Shown here: in pieces, positions 1 to 9,913 of the stretch | Numbering within the stretch: the first letter of the stretch is position 1 | How the letters are laid out: each line of letters begins with the position of its first letter | Source of the DNA: Fischerella sp. PCC 9431 | GTDB taxonomy: Bacteria > Cyanobacteriota > Cyanobacteriia > Cyanobacteriales > Nostocaceae | Length of the DNA stretch: 64,000 bases | Direction of reading: 5' to 3' | NCBI RefSeq assembly: GCF_000447295.1 | Contig: NZ_KE650771.1 | Location: 2,250,469 to 2,314,468 of the forward strand | Notes under the pieces: model-generated | What the model was told of the DNA's origin: nothing | Databases searched by the model: none | What the model saw: the letters and a program-made list of their open reading frames with translations, nothing else | Made by a program: the position numbers and the translations under genes

Positions 1-2
1 TG

Positions 3-347
3 CCGCTACACTACTACTACAATTATGAACAAACTATAGGCGCAACAGGAGTTGATCCGCTTTATTTAGGAAGTAGTCCTTCCTTTGCTAACAAAATGTC
101 AAATGGAAGTGAAGGACTTTGGTATCAACTTAAGAAAAACATTCAGTTGCATGTAATTACAGGAGCTAGTTTAGGTACCAAAAATCAACAACGCCATGTT
201 TGCTTTGACCACGAATGTATGGAAATAATTTTAATGCGGGTAGAAGTGCGGGGGTTGAAATTCAAAATTCGCAGCAGAAAACCCTTGAACTTTTTGGTCA
301 AAGACTACGAAGGGCGAATTATTGAGATGGCTGAAGTAGCAAATTAG
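3..347 (+). CDS. Hypothetical protein, 5' end cut off by window edge
   Basis: The reading frame is open from the first bases of the window to a TAG stop, so this is the C-terminal 114 residues of a longer protein. An internal ATG at 96 is unlikely to be the true start because the frame continues upstream without a stop. The visible part is soluble, mixed polar and aromatic, with a Tyr-rich stretch at the left edge and no membrane segment. I recognise no domain. It may be a C-terminal lobe of an enzyme or secreted protein. No function is assigned. Confidence 0.5.
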   Translation, partial: PLHYYYNYEQTIGATGVDPLYLGSSPSFANKMSNGSEGLWYQLKKNIQLHVITGASLGTKNQQRHVCFDHECMEIILMRVEVRGLKFKIRSRKPLNFLVKDYEGRIIEMAEVAN

Positions 348-656
348 TCTCTTTTAAAGAGTCAATGGTAGAGACGCAATTATACTCTTACCTTGAAGCC
401 GCTCTTACGAGCGTCTATGCGTATGTACAATAGTTAAAATCAATTGTCAAGATTTATTCTCCCCATGTCTTAAATGCAACATTGGCAAGGGGTGATAATT
501 ATTATTAGCCACTAAGCTAAGTAAAAATTTTTTCACAATCACTTTTTTTCGGAAAATCATAGCTTGCTTCTGTAGCTACAGAAGGTTGTTTTGATATGAC
601 ACTCAAGTGTTTAGCAGCCTAAAATAGAGCAAATTTGCAGGAGTAAGCAAAAAAGA
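348..656. other. Spacer with short palindromes
   Basis: About 310 bp without a gene. It holds a fragment resembling dispersed repeats elsewhere in the window (GCGTCTATGCG near 410, shared with 30.4 kb and, inverted, with 42.1 kb), a hairpin around CGCTCTTACGAGCG at about 399-412, and a perfect 18-bp palindrome listed separately. Confidence 0.5.
567..584. promoter_or_regulatory. Perfect 18-bp palindrome upstream of the Spo0M-like gene
   Basis: CTTCTGTAGCTACAGAAG reads the same on both strands and lies 73 bp before the start codon at 657. Uninterrupted even palindromes of this length suit a dimeric regulator or a short hairpin in the leader. No regulator is assigned. Confidence 0.35.
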
Positions 657-1421
657 ATGTTCAAAAAAATGTTAGCAAGCGTTGGTATTGGTGCAGCTAA
701 AGTTGATACACGTATTTTTAACGCTTCAGTTGTTCCTGGTGATGTATTGGAAGGAGAAGTTTACATCATTGGTGGTGATATAGCTCAGGATATAAATGAT
801 ATTTATTTAAAGCTTGCTACCGAATATGAGCGGGAAGTTGATGATTCTACCGTTCATGAAGAATGCGTAATGGTCGATTATCGCTTGCTAGAACGGTTGA
901 CTGTCCAGCCAAAAGAAGAAATTGTAGTACCATTTGCCTTGGAATTACCCTATGAAATGCCCTTAACAATGGGTAGAATACCAGTATATATCCGTACAGG
1001 CTTGGATATTAAGACAGCTATCAACCCCAGAGATAGAGATGTTTTAGAAGTTAGACCACATCCACTGATGCAGCGAGTATTTGCAGCAGTTGAAAGATTA
1101 GGTTTTCACTTGCATAAAGTAGATTGTGAATATACACATGCTTTTGGTGGTTCTTATCCCTTTGTCCAAGAATTTGAGTTCAAACCTGGTGGAGAATATA
1201 GAAATTATCTAGACGAGTTGGAAATTATTTTCCGTTTACATCCAGAGGAATTAGAAGTGTTACTGGAAATTGATAAACGGGCCCGTGGTTTTGGAGGGTG
1301 GTTAAATGAAGCTTTTGATTTAGATGAGCGCTATGCACGTTTTTATCTGCCAGAATCAGATTTAGATCAGGTAGACGTAGAAGCGATGATTGATGATATT
1401 CTTCGCAGCCATATCCACTAA
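657..1421 (+). CDS. Spo0M-like (sporulation control) protein
   Basis: A 254-residue protein matching the Spo0M family throughout: N-terminal MFKKMLASVGIGAAKVDT, the following strand with the GDVLEGEVYI pattern, and a C-terminal acidic half. Bacillus Spo0M has an arrestin-like beta-sandwich and affects sporulation and cytoskeletal processes; cyanobacterial members are uncharacterised. There is no signal peptide or membrane span, so it is probably cytoplasmic. GGAG lies about 13 nt before the ATG, and a second in-frame ATG at 669 is possible. The gene stands alone and converges on the SWIM/SNF2 pair, with a hairpin terminator between them. Confidence 0.85.
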   Translation: MFKKMLASVGIGAAKVDTRIFNASVVPGDVLEGEVYIIGGDIAQDINDIYLKLATEYEREVDDSTVHEECVMVDYRLLERLTVQPKEEIVVPFALELPYEMPLTMGRIPVYIRTGLDIKTAINPRDRDVLEVRPHPLMQRVFAAVERLGFHLHKVDCEYTHAFGGSYPFVQEFEFKPGGEYRNYLDELEIIFRLHPEELEVLLEIDKRARGFGGWLNEAFDLDERYARFYLPESDLDQVDVEAMIDDILRSHIH

Positions 1422-1494
1422 TTTTTGTAGACTTTTTGTGAAGGATAACAGGATTTTTATAGATATAGCATTCCTAAATCATTTATGAACAAAT

Positions 1495-1527
1495 AGAAAC
1501 CGGAATTTTTGAAAAAAGCCGGTTTCT
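1495..1527. terminator. Hairpin between convergent genes
   Basis: Nine-bp perfect arms AGAAACCGG and CCGGTTTCT enclose a 15-nt A/T-rich loop, between the ends of the Spo0M-like gene and the SWIM gene. It could serve both directions. Confidence 0.6.
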
Positions 1528-1533
1528 AATATA

Positions 1534-2370
1534 TTAATTACCACCTACATTCATAGCAGCTAAAAATGCTTTTTGGCTAACGTCTTTGTAAACAGTATCT
1601 AAATATTTCATAGCTAGATCAGCAGCAGTTAAACTTGCAAGATTTTCCTCTTCTTTAGCAAGAGGAATTGAGCCTAAAACATCCAACACTGTTTCAGTAG
1701 TGGATGGTGCAATCACTACTAAAGAAGATTCTAATGGCTCATGATATTGCCAAAAAGATTCTAGATTGACAGAATATTGAGTATGTGAAGCCAACTCTTT
1801 GTCATCTGGAGTTTGGTCTGTTGTGACTTCAATATTCGTACTACGTAACTGACGTAAATTGCTAATAATTTGCTCTTTAGTGCGTCCCCGCAATTGAAAG
1901 AGTACAAAAGGATCTTCACTAAAGCGATCGCCTAACTGATAGTAAACTGCTGCAATATGTTTACAGGGATTTGCTTTATCAGGACAAGAACATCTACTGT
2001 GAACATCAGATAGAGTAAAAGGAAATAGCGAAATACCATTAGCAGTAAAAACATCTTCTATATTTTGTGGCATTTCTCCTGCCAAAAGTTTAGCTGCAAA
2101 AATTGCTTTTTGAGACATTGTTTCTACTACATAACCCCACTCTTCATCACTAAAAGAGTCAAGAGAAAGAGAAACTATGTAAGGTTCTGTTTCGCTACCC
2201 TGCACCTTCGCTAATACCTTTGCACTCTCAAACTCAATACTAAGGACATTTCCTTGACGTGCATAGTTTCTACCACGTTCTAAACGCTTTTTAAAGCGAT
2301 AGGAATCTAATAATTCTAGCCACCGTTGTGACCACCATTCTCGACTTGCTTGTAAGGTGTCATTTGTCAT
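1534..2370 (-). CDS. SWIM zinc-finger domain protein
   Basis: A 278-residue protein with a SWIM zinc finger: Cys127-x-Cys129, then Cys136-x-His138 (CSCPDKANPCKH). SWIM modules bind DNA or protein. This type is usually encoded next to a bacterial SNF2 helicase, as here, with 79 bp separating the helicase stop and this ATG on the same strand. The flanking N-terminal part (residues 10-110) is an alpha/beta region and the C-terminus is acidic and helical. The pair probably works as one remodelling unit, with the SWIM protein as targeting subunit. That pairing is an inference; the zinc ligands are visible. Confidence 0.85.
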   Translation of the reverse strand: MTNDTLQASREWWSQRWLELLDSYRFKKRLERGRNYARQGNVLSIEFESAKVLAKVQGSETEPYIVSLSLDSFSDEEWGYVVETMSQKAIFAAKLLAGEMPQNIEDVFTANGISLFPFTLSDVHSRCSCPDKANPCKHIAAVYYQLGDRFSEDPFVLFQLRGRTKEQIISNLRQLRSTNIEVTTDQTPDDKELASHTQYSVNLESFWQYHEPLESSLVVIAPSTTETVLDVLGSIPLAKEEENLASLTAADLAMKYLDTVYKDVSQKAFLAAMNVGGN

Positions 2371-2449
2371 TGGTTATTCTCTTCATCTCCCGTGTCTCCC
2401 TTTATTTGTCCCCGATCCCCAATCTCTGATCCCTGATCCTTGATTCCTT
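2371..2449. repeat. STRR and GTGTCTCCC-type repeat between SNF2 and SWIM genes
   Basis: The 79-bp spacer contains CCCGTGTCTCCC followed by degenerate heptamers of the CCCGATC / CCCAATC / CTGATCC type. Both motifs recur in other spacers of this window. Confidence 0.6.
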
Positions 2450-5400
2450 TCACTCTGAATCTTCTTCCATCACTGCACTACGATCTAGTAGTAATAAATT
2501 ACGGAGTTGGTTTGTATCGAGTTCAGTTAACCACTCTTCACCCGCACCCACAACTTGTTCAGCTAGTTGTTTTTTACTTTCAATCATGTCATGAATTTTC
2601 TCTTCTAAAGTACCAGTACAAACAAATTTATGTACTTGGACATTGCGGGTTTGACCAATACGAAAAACTCGGTCTGTGGCTTGATTTTCTACTGCGGGAT
2701 TCCACCAACGATCAAAGTGGAAGACATGATTTGCACGGGTTAAATTTAATCCTACACCACCAGCTTTGAGTGACAAAATCATTATTGGTGGTCCTTGGGG
2801 GTCGTGTTGGAAACGATCAATCATTTCCTCACGTTGTTTTTTGCTAGTACTACCATACAAAAAGAATATTTCTCGTCCTAGCTGTTGTTCTAAATAGGGT
2901 TTGAGTAGTTTACCCCACTCGGCAAATTGGGTGAAAATTAAAGTGCGATCGCCTTCTGATAAAACCTCTTCTAACATTTCCTGCAATCGCAGTAATTTAC
3001 CAGATAACTGCGGTTCTGATAGAGTAGTTTTTTTCAAATACTGGGCGGGATGATTGCAGACTTGTTTGAGTTTAACGAGTAAACCTAAAATCATCCCCCG
3101 ACGCTGAATTCCATCGGCTGTTTCAATTTCAGCAAGTGAATTTTCTACTACTTTTTGATAGAGTTCTGCTTGTTCCAGACTCAGACCACAAAAAACATTT
3201 ATTTCCTGCTTTTCTGGTAAGTCTTGAATTATTTCACGGTCAGTTTTTAAACGACGCAAGATAAACGGTTGCACTAATGAACGCAATTGATTCAATGAAG
3301 AACTATCTCCATATTTTTCAATTGGCATAGCAAAGCGTCGTTGGAAGAACTGCTTATTTCCTAAATATCCTGGATTAAGAAAATCCAAAATCGACCAGAG
3401 TTCTTGTAGCCTATTTTCTACAGGTGTCCCAGTTAAAGCAATCTTATACGTTGATTCTAATTGCCGCACTGCCTGAGATTGTTTTGCCTCTGCATTTTTA
3501 ATATTTTGGGCTTCATCTAAAACAATTCCCTGCCAAGAAACCGCTTGTAATGACTTGATATCCCGGTGAATTAGCGCATAACTGGTAATTACTAAATTAT
3601 GCTTATTTGCTCTTTCTGCAAATGCCTTACCTTTAGGGCGTTTATCACCGTGATACTGCCAAACTTTCAGCGTGGGGGCAAATTTTTTAACTTCTCTTTC
3701 CCAGTTTCCTAAAACTGAAGTTGGACAAACTAAAAGTGTTGGTTTTTCTAATACATCTTGTTCTTTTAAATGTAGTAAAAAAGCGATAAATTGGATCGTC
3801 TTACCCAGTCCCATATCGTCCGCCAGACATGCACCCAAGCCCCAGCGTTCGAGAAATGTTAACCAAGCAACTCCACGCTGTTGATACGGGCGTAACTCTC
3901 CTTGAAAATCGGCGGGTGTAGGTAAGGGTTCGACTGCTTTATTATTTGTCAGGGTATTAACCAACTCTTGCAATGCACCTGATGCTTCAAAGCTAACTAC
4001 TGGCAATTTTTCAATTGTCTGGGTATCTCCCGTACTCAGACGCAAAGCATCTTCCAAGGAAAGGGCCATTTGGTCTTTGCGAGATGCAAAAAAGGCTTGG
4101 GCTGTTTTGATATCTTGGGGTCGCAATTCTACCCATTCGCCGTTAATTTCCACTAAGGGACTATTCAACGCCACCAATCTGTCAAATTCTTTTTTGGACA
4201 GAGTCTGTCCCCCAATTGCCAATTGCCATTGGAAATTTAGTAAACTTTGTAAACCCAAGCGTCCTTGTTTTTGATCTGGTGTTTGGGCAGAAATTTTTAA
4301 ACCCAGACGGTTCGCCCATCCTTCCCGATTTGCCAAACTCGGAGGTAAAACTACACCTAAACCATTATCCTCCAGTCGTGCCTTTACTGACTTGATAAAT
4401 TCGTAGGCTTGCATGGGGTTAAGGCGGCAAGATATGGGATAACTCGTATCCATGCTGGGTGTAATAATTGGATACAAGCGCGATGCTAATCCCAATCCAC
4501 GTAAAAATGTCTCTTGTGGTTGCTTAATTGTGCGATCGCGATAAACAAAATTTTCAACTGAATGCTGCCATATTGTTTCTGCATCGACTAAAAATTCTGG
4601 ATCATCTGGGGCCTGCAAACAATACTCCAAAGTCCAATCTGTCTCGTCTGACTCTGGTGGATGCAAAACAAAAGCAGTACGAAACAGATTTTTTCCTGCC
4701 AACTGATATTGTAGCGGCATCGTCCAAGCTTTGAGTGCCGCTTCTAGTCGCTCCAAACCCATCGGTTCAGCGTTGACAGTATCTAGCTTATCTGTTAAAG
4801 ACTGCAACCACTGTCGTACCGCCGATGGTACAGACGCCATTACTCTGGGTTCAAGCACAGTTTGGGAACCAAACATTTCTCTGATTTGGGTATCTATCGT
4901 ACTGTTAAGAAATCCCAGTAATAATTCTTGTGGTTCTGGTGGGAAATTTACACTTAACGAGGATTGAGAATAATTCTCTATTTCTCCTTTCCCCTCATAA
5001 GTCCGGCATACTAATGGCATCAGTTGGGAAAATTTTTCTAGGCGAGTTACATCCAAAGCACTATCTAAAAGTGCTTGCCACTTGGCAATGAAAGAACCAT
5101 CTATTTGGTGTTCAAGAGTAGGCAAAAATTTACATCGAGAGATTAAATCCAAACTCCAACGGGCAATGTGTGACCAGAAGCGTAAATCTCCTCCTATAAA
5201 ATCATCCTCAACTTTGGCAAGACTCAAAGGTAAAGAAGCCAAAAACTTTACTGCTTCTGTAGGATTAAGACAAAAACCCTCTACTCGCCACGGTTGTAGA
5301 TATTGATCAGATGATTTTTTGGAACCTAAGATTGCTGAATGTACCGGATAAATCGCTGTTATTTCCTCAGTTTTGCTTTCTACAAAGTTAGTTGGGAAAG

Positions 5401-5704
5401 CAATAATCGTTTGTGAGGAGGTTGGCAAATTTTGTGTAGTAATTGTTTTCGCTGCACGTCGTCCTGTTTGCCCTAAAGCGATCGCTTCTTTCTCTACAGA
5501 TTGTGATGTTGAATTTGAAATTTTAATATTACGAGAATTTAGCCACTCGTTTAATTCGCTTGGTGCGATCGCATAAGGTAATAATGGCACTTCTGTTAAT
5601 GTGTTTGGATCAATATTCGTCCCTAGCGATCGCCAAGTCTCTCCCCAAATAAATAGACAGTTACCTTGATTTTGTATTAACCAACTACCGTGTAATATTG
5701 CCAT
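2450..5704 (-). CDS. SNF2/Rad54-family DEAD/DEAH helicase
   Basis: About 1084 residues when started at the ATG at 5704 (MAILHGSW); a TTG five codons upstream is less likely. The N-terminal 550 residues are the SNF2-associated region of bacterial members. Then comes the ATPase: motif I DDMGLGKT at about 629-636, motif II DEAQ at about 729-732, motif III LTGTPVENR, and the C-terminal helicase lobe with LIFTQF, GGVGLNL and motif VI (QATDRVFRIGQ). All ATPase motifs are intact. It should be an ATP-driven duplex translocase that remodels nucleoprotein, and it is probably co-transcribed with the downstream SWIM gene. The cellular substrate is unknown. Confidence 0.93.
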   Translation of the reverse strand: MAILHGSWLIQNQGNCLFIWGETWRSLGTNIDPNTLTEVPLLPYAIAPSELNEWLNSRNIKISNSTSQSVEKEAIALGQTGRRAAKTITTQNLPTSSQTIIAFPTNFVESKTEEITAIYPVHSAILGSKKSSDQYLQPWRVEGFCLNPTEAVKFLASLPLSLAKVEDDFIGGDLRFWSHIARWSLDLISRCKFLPTLEHQIDGSFIAKWQALLDSALDVTRLEKFSQLMPLVCRTYEGKGEIENYSQSSLSVNFPPEPQELLLGFLNSTIDTQIREMFGSQTVLEPRVMASVPSAVRQWLQSLTDKLDTVNAEPMGLERLEAALKAWTMPLQYQLAGKNLFRTAFVLHPPESDETDWTLEYCLQAPDDPEFLVDAETIWQHSVENFVYRDRTIKQPQETFLRGLGLASRLYPIITPSMDTSYPISCRLNPMQAYEFIKSVKARLEDNGLGVVLPPSLANREGWANRLGLKISAQTPDQKQGRLGLQSLLNFQWQLAIGGQTLSKKEFDRLVALNSPLVEINGEWVELRPQDIKTAQAFFASRKDQMALSLEDALRLSTGDTQTIEKLPVVSFEASGALQELVNTLTNNKAVEPLPTPADFQGELRPYQQRGVAWLTFLERWGLGACLADDMGLGKTIQFIAFLLHLKEQDVLEKPTLLVCPTSVLGNWEREVKKFAPTLKVWQYHGDKRPKGKAFAERANKHNLVITSYALIHRDIKSLQAVSWQGIVLDEAQNIKNAEAKQSQAVRQLESTYKIALTGTPVENRLQELWSILDFLNPGYLGNKQFFQRRFAMPIEKYGDSSSLNQLRSLVQPFILRRLKTDREIIQDLPEKQEINVFCGLSLEQAELYQKVVENSLAEIETADGIQRRGMILGLLVKLKQVCNHPAQYLKKTTLSEPQLSGKLLRLQEMLEEVLSEGDRTLIFTQFAEWGKLLKPYLEQQLGREIFFLYGSTSKKQREEMIDRFQHDPQGPPIMILSLKAGGVGLNLTRANHVFHFDRWWNPAVENQATDRVFRIGQTRNVQVHKFVCTGTLEEKIHDMIESKKQLAEQVVGAGEEWLTELDTNQLRNLLLLDRSAVMEEDSE

Positions 5705-5860
5705 TTGCCAATTACTCAAATTTTCCCAACATCAAAGCCTTGAATTTGCTTATTTTCTACTTTTATGAATTCTTAATTTTTTGAATTTTAAATACATTAT
5801 ATTAATAATTGTTAAAGATAATTAAAAACTAAAAATTAATCTTAATAAACTTGATGAGCA

Positions 5861-6400
5861 ATGCAGTTACCCCTTTATAAAACTTTAAGAAATGGCATAA
5901 AAGTAGAATTAGATTCTATGCATCCAGAAGAACAAGAGGAGGTAAGGAAATTACTTAATGTTGTGATTTTAGAAGGACAAACTTATCCCCAAAAACAACC
6001 CCTCTCACCGTCAGAATTTGCTGCTTATTGGTTAAATCAGGATGCATTTGTTGTTAGACCAACAGCTGAATATGCTACACAGCAACCCAAAGAAATATGG
6101 GGAGCATTTTATCTCAAACCCAACTTTCCAGGTCGATGTAGCCATATTTGCAACGCTGGTTTTATTGTACAACCTGGCAAGCGGGGTTTAGGAATTGGGA
6201 GGTTCATGGGAGAGCAAATGCTGTCAATTGCTGCTAGTTTAGGCTACGAGGCAGTAATGTTCAACCTAGTCTTTGCGACTAATATAGCTTCAATTCAACT
6301 GTGGCAATCCTTGGGATTTCAGATAATTGGGCAAATTCCAGAGGCGGTGAAATTAGATACCCAACAGGTGGACGCCTTGATGATGTATCGGAATTTGTAA
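5861..6400 (+). CDS. GNAT-family N-acetyltransferase
   Basis: A 179-residue protein with the GNAT fold. The acetyl-CoA-binding motif A is visible at residues 104-113 (QPGKRGLGIG), followed by the helix and the NIASIQLWQSLGF segment that marks the end of GNAT domains. The substrate cannot be read from sequence. It starts at an ATG after a very A/T-rich 155-bp spacer that also serves the divergent SNF2 gene. It precedes pnp by 109 bp on the same strand, but a functional link to pnp is not implied. Confidence 0.85.
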   Translation: MQLPLYKTLRNGIKVELDSMHPEEQEEVRKLLNVVILEGQTYPQKQPLSPSEFAAYWLNQDAFVVRPTAEYATQQPKEIWGAFYLKPNFPGRCSHICNAGFIVQPGKRGLGIGRFMGEQMLSIAASLGYEAVMFNLVFATNIASIQLWQSLGFQIIGQIPEAVKLDTQQVDALMMYRNL

Positions 6401-6509
6401 CAAAATTGTTAATCATGAATTCTGTATACTGCTCAAGCCAGTATTAGATCATAAATGTTAGGATTGCCACAGAGAGAGAATAGCGAGCATAGTAAGGAAA
6501 AAAAACTGA

Positions 6510-8666
6510 ATGGGAGAATTTGAGAAGTCAATATCCTTCGATGGAAGGGATATTCGACTGAAGGTGGGTTTACTAGCACCCCAGGCTGGTGGATCGGTGT
6601 TGATACAATCTGGGGATACGGCAGTTCTAGTTACAGCTACGCGATCAGCAGCCAGAGAAGGCGTTGATTTTCTGCCCCTCACGGTAGATTACGAAGAAAG
6701 ATTATACGCAGCAGGTAGAATCCCTGGAGGATTGTTGCGACGTGAAGGTCGTCCGCCAGAGAGAGCAATTCTCACCAGTCGTCTTATTGACCGCCCTTTA
6801 CGTCCTTTGTTCCCCTCCTGGTTACGGGATGATCTGCAAGTTATTGCGCTGACTCTTTCTATGGATGAGCTAGTACCACCAGATGTACTAGCTGTTACAG
6901 GTGCTTCTATTGCTACCCTGATGGCAAAAATCCCTTTTAATGGGCCTATGGCAGCCGTGCGCGTCGGTTTGGTGGGTGATGATTTTATTATTAACCCCAC
7001 TTATGCAGAAATCGAAGCTGGAGACCTGGATTTAATAGTGGCAGGTTCGCCGGATGGTGTAATCATGGTGGAAGCGGGAGCTAATCAGCTACCCGAACGT
7101 GATATTCTCGAAGCGATTGAATTTGGTTACGAAGCTGTGCAAGATTTAATTCAAGCGCAGCAAGATTTAATTGCAGAATTGGGTTGGGAAATAGTGCATG
7201 AAGCACCACCAGAACCTGATCAATCACTGAGTAACTTTATTAGCGATCGCGCTACCGACGAAATTAGAAAAATCCTCTCACAGTTTGATTTCGATAAAAC
7301 TGACCGGGATACAGCTTTAGATGCGGTCAAAGAATCCATTGCAACTGCGATCGCAGAACTACCAGAAGATGATCCAATTCGAGTGGCTGCAACGACTAAC
7401 GCTAAAGCACTGGATAATACTTTCAAAGAAATCACCAAAAAGCTGATGCGCCGTCAGATCATCGAGGATAATGTGCGGGTCGATGGTCGCAAGTTGGATG
7501 AAGTTCGTCCTGTTTCCTGTGCAACTGGTTTATTACCCAAGCGAGTCCACGGTAGTGGTTTATTCAATCGGGGGCTAACTCAAGTCTTGTCTGCTTGTAC
7601 GCTTGGTACACCAGGAGATGCTCAAAACTTAAACGATGATTTGCAGCAAGACCAAGCAAAGCGTTACATGCACCATTACAACTTCCCGCCGTTCTCCGTG
7701 GGGGAAACCAAACCCCTGCGGGCGCCGGGACGTCGAGAAATAGGTCACGGGGCGTTGGCGGAAAGGTCTATTTTACCAGTGCTACCACCTAAAGATGAAT
7801 TTCCCTACGTAATTCGCGTAGTATCGGAAGTGCTTTCTTCCAATGGTTCTACCTCGATGGGTTCTGTGTGTGGTTCCACCCTGGCTTTAATGGATGCAGG
7901 CGTACCAATTCTCAAACCTGTGAGTGGTGCAGCTATGGGTTTAATTAAAGAAGGTGATGAAGTACGAGTCCTGACAGACATTCAAGGGATCGAAGACTTT
8001 TTGGGTGACATGGATTTCAAGGTCGCTGGTACAGATGCAGGGATTACAGCCTTGCAAATGGATATGAAAATAAGCGGTTTGTCCTTGGATATTATTTCCC
8101 AAGCTGTCGATCAAGCAAGAGGCGCACGCTTACATATTCTGGAGAAAATGCTCCAGACTATTGATCAACCACGCACAGAGATGTCATCTTATGCTCCACG
8201 TCTGTTGACGATCAAGATTGATCAAGACATGATTGGTCTGGTGATTGGGCCTGGAGGTAAGACCATCAAAGGCATTACTGAAGAAACTGGTGCTAAAGTT
8301 GACATCGAAGATGATGGTACAGTAACTATTTCGGCGGTGGATGAAAACAAGGCCAGAAGAGCAAAGAGCATCATTCAAGGCATGACGCGGAAGCTGAATG
8401 AGGGTGATGTTTACGTAGGTAGAGTGACACGAATTATACCTATTGGTGCTTTTGTGGAGTTTTTGCCAGGTAAAGAAGGAATGATCCACATTTCTCAACT
8501 TGCTGACTATCGTGTTGGTAAGGTTGAAGATGAAGTTGCAGTTGGTGATGAAGTGATTGTCAAAGTACGTGAAATTGACAATAAGGGTAGAATCAATCTT
8601 ACTCGTTTAGGTATTCATCCTGAGCAAGCAGCAGCAGCACGTGACCAAGCAACATCAAACAAATAA
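6510..8666 (+). CDS. pnp: Polynucleotide phosphorylase
   Basis: A 718-residue PNPase of normal length. It carries two RNase PH-like cores (first about 10-230, second about 310-540 with [15 protein letters not shown] in the active core), a KH domain around [10 protein letters not shown] (from about residue 575) and an S1 domain (about 632-702). It degrades RNA 3'-5' phosphorolytically and can add tails in cyanobacteria, which lack a separate poly(A) polymerase. AAGGA lies 8-12 nt before the ATG. In many bacteria pnp follows rpsO; here it follows a GNAT gene instead. Confidence 0.97.
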   Translation: MGEFEKSISFDGRDIRLKVGLLAPQAGGSVLIQSGDTAVLVTATRSAAREGVDFLPLTVDYEERLYAAGRIPGGLLRREGRPPERAILTSRLIDRPLRPLFPSWLRDDLQVIALTLSMDELVPPDVLAVTGASIATLMAKIPFNGPMAAVRVGLVGDDFIINPTYAEIEAGDLDLIVAGSPDGVIMVEAGANQLPERDILEAIEFGYEAVQDLIQAQQDLIAELGWEIVHEAPPEPDQSLSNFISDRATDEIRKILSQFDFDKTDRDTALDAVKESIATAIAELPEDDPIRVAATTNAKALDNTFKEITKKLMRRQIIEDNVRVDGRKLDEVRPVSCATGLLPKRVHGSGLFNRGLTQVLSACTLGTPGDAQNLNDDLQQDQAKRYMHHYNFPPFSVGETKPLRAPGRREIGHGALAERSILPVLPPKDEFPYVIRVVSEVLSSNGSTSMGSVCGSTLALMDAGVPILKPVSGAAMGLIKEGDEVRVLTDIQGIEDFLGDMDFKVAGTDAGITALQMDMKISGLSLDIISQAVDQARGARLHILEKMLQTIDQPRTEMSSYAPRLLTIKIDQDMIGLVIGPGGKTIKGITEETGAKVDIEDDGTVTISAVDENKARRAKSIIQGMTRKLNEGDVYVGRVTRIIPIGAFVEFLPGKEGMIHISQLADYRVGKVEDEVAVGDEVIVKVREIDNKGRINLTRLGIHPEQAAAARDQATSNK

Positions 8667-8684
8667 AATAGGAGGTTTAGTAGT

Positions 8685-8820
8685 GAGCGCTTGAGCGCTC
8701 TATCAAAGGACTAAAGTCTCAGTACGAAGTATAATTGCAGAAGCGATCGCAAGCTAAAGAAGTAAGCCCGCAAGTAAACTGCGGGCTAATAGTCTAAGTC
8801 TACTAAAAGTAGACTGTAGT
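8685..8820. repeat. Cluster of hairpin repeats downstream of pnp
   Basis: It contains GAGCGCT/AGCGCTC (8685-8700), an ACTAAAGT motif also found at 16.1 and 17.6 kb, and two strong hairpins: AGCCCGCA/TGCGGGCT (8765-8787) and AGTCTACT/AGTAGACT (8797-8815). The two are joined by GGCTAATAGTCTAAG. The two-hairpin module resembles the core of the inner miniature element at 30.06-30.17 kb. It may also end pnp transcripts. Confidence 0.6.
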
Positions 8821-8832
8821 AAACAATTATCA

Positions 8833-8862
8833 ATTAACTGATAACTGATAACTGATAACTGA
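8833..8862. repeat. Heptamer STRR, unit TAACTGA
   Basis: About four copies of TAACTGA in tandem just past the stop of the HlyD-like gene. The same heptamer appears in reverse orientation (TCAGTTA) near 12097-12120. Confidence 0.75.
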
Positions 8863-8863
8863 A

Positions 8864-9913
8864 TTACTTCCCAGTGACTTTTACAACTGCTGACATTCCG
8901 GGAGTAATGCGCGATTCATAACCTTTAATACTCGCCGGATCAAACATAATTTTGACAGGAATTCTGCGTACATCATTGGTATTGGTATTCACAGACTTTT
9001 CTGTATTATTGTTTGGCGGAATCAAAGCAATACTATCTACTTTACCGACAAAGTTACGACTGGGAAAAGCAGCAATTTTAATGTCTACCCTTTGCCCTGG
9101 TTGTATTTTTTCTAACTGATTTTCTTGAAAATTACCAATCACCCAAGGGTCTGGTTGCACGACAGTGAAAAGAGTTTGACCGGGTTCTACCCGTTGTCCA
9201 ATTTGGATATTTTTGTTACCTATTTTCCCCGGAACAATGGCATTAATATTGGTATAGGATAATTGCAGTTCAGCTTTTTTGACCTCTGCCTGTTTTTGAG
9301 CGATCGCAGCCAATGCTGTTTTATACTGTTGTTCGTTGATATCTCTTTGTTGAGTAGCTTGTGCTTGGAGAAAATTCTGTCTGGCTTGAGTATTGTTGTC
9401 TGCTGGTAATAACTGCGATACTGAAGCCGGGACTGGGACATTTCTAATTTTTTTCTGTGCTAAAGCTGCTTGCTGTTTAGCTAACTCTAAAGATGCTTTC
9501 GCTTGGGCGAGAGATACTTGATAATCTTGAGGATCAAGTTTTACTAACAGTGTTCCCGGAGTTACCGCTTGATTCTCGTTGACTGGAATTTGGTTGACTA
9601 TCCCTGAGACACGAGCAGTCACAGGATAAATGTCTGCGGTAATATAGGCGTTATCGGTTTGGGGAAAACTTTGGCTATACTGCCATTGGCGATAAGCGTA
9701 AATTCCTGATGCGATCGCCCCTGCACCTAAAAATACTCCTATTACCACAACAGGAAGCAAACGACTTTGAGATAGAGGTACTCTGTTTTTGATATTACTA
9801 TTTGATCCAGCAGGAGTGATAGCTGTAACCTCTTGCTCTCCAACTGGAGTTTTTTGTTCCTCTACTCCTGTAACTTGTTGTGCGTGTTGTTGTAAAGAAT
9901 CTACCTGTTCCAT
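8864..9913 (-). CDS. HlyD/EmrA-family membrane fusion protein
   Basis: A 349-residue periplasmic adaptor. It has an N-terminal cytoplasmic tail, one membrane span at about 45-65 (PVVVIGVFLGAGAIA), the TDNAYI motif and beta-barrel/lipoyl halves typical of EmrA, a helical hairpin rich in Ala/Gln (about 135-205), and a C-terminal VKIMFD segment. It would link an inner-membrane exporter to an outer-membrane channel. The ATG at 9913 is preferred because GAGGG sits about 8 nt upstream; a TTG 15 codons earlier lacks such a site. No transporter is encoded next to it, so the exported substrate is unknown. Confidence 0.88.
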   Translation of the reverse strand: MEQVDSLQQHAQQVTGVEEQKTPVGEQEVTAITPAGSNSNIKNRVPLSQSRLLPVVVIGVFLGAGAIASGIYAYRQWQYSQSFPQTDNAYITADIYPVTARVSGIVNQIPVNENQAVTPGTLLVKLDPQDYQVSLAQAKASLELAKQQAALAQKKIRNVPVPASVSQLLPADNNTQARQNFLQAQATQQRDINEQQYKTALAAIAQKQAEVKKAELQLSYTNINAIVPGKIGNKNIQIGQRVEPGQTLFTVVQPDPWVIGNFQENQLEKIQPGQRVDIKIAAFPSRNFVGKVDSIALIPPNNNTEKSVNTNTNDVRRIPVKIMFDPASIKGYESRITPGMSAVVKVTGK

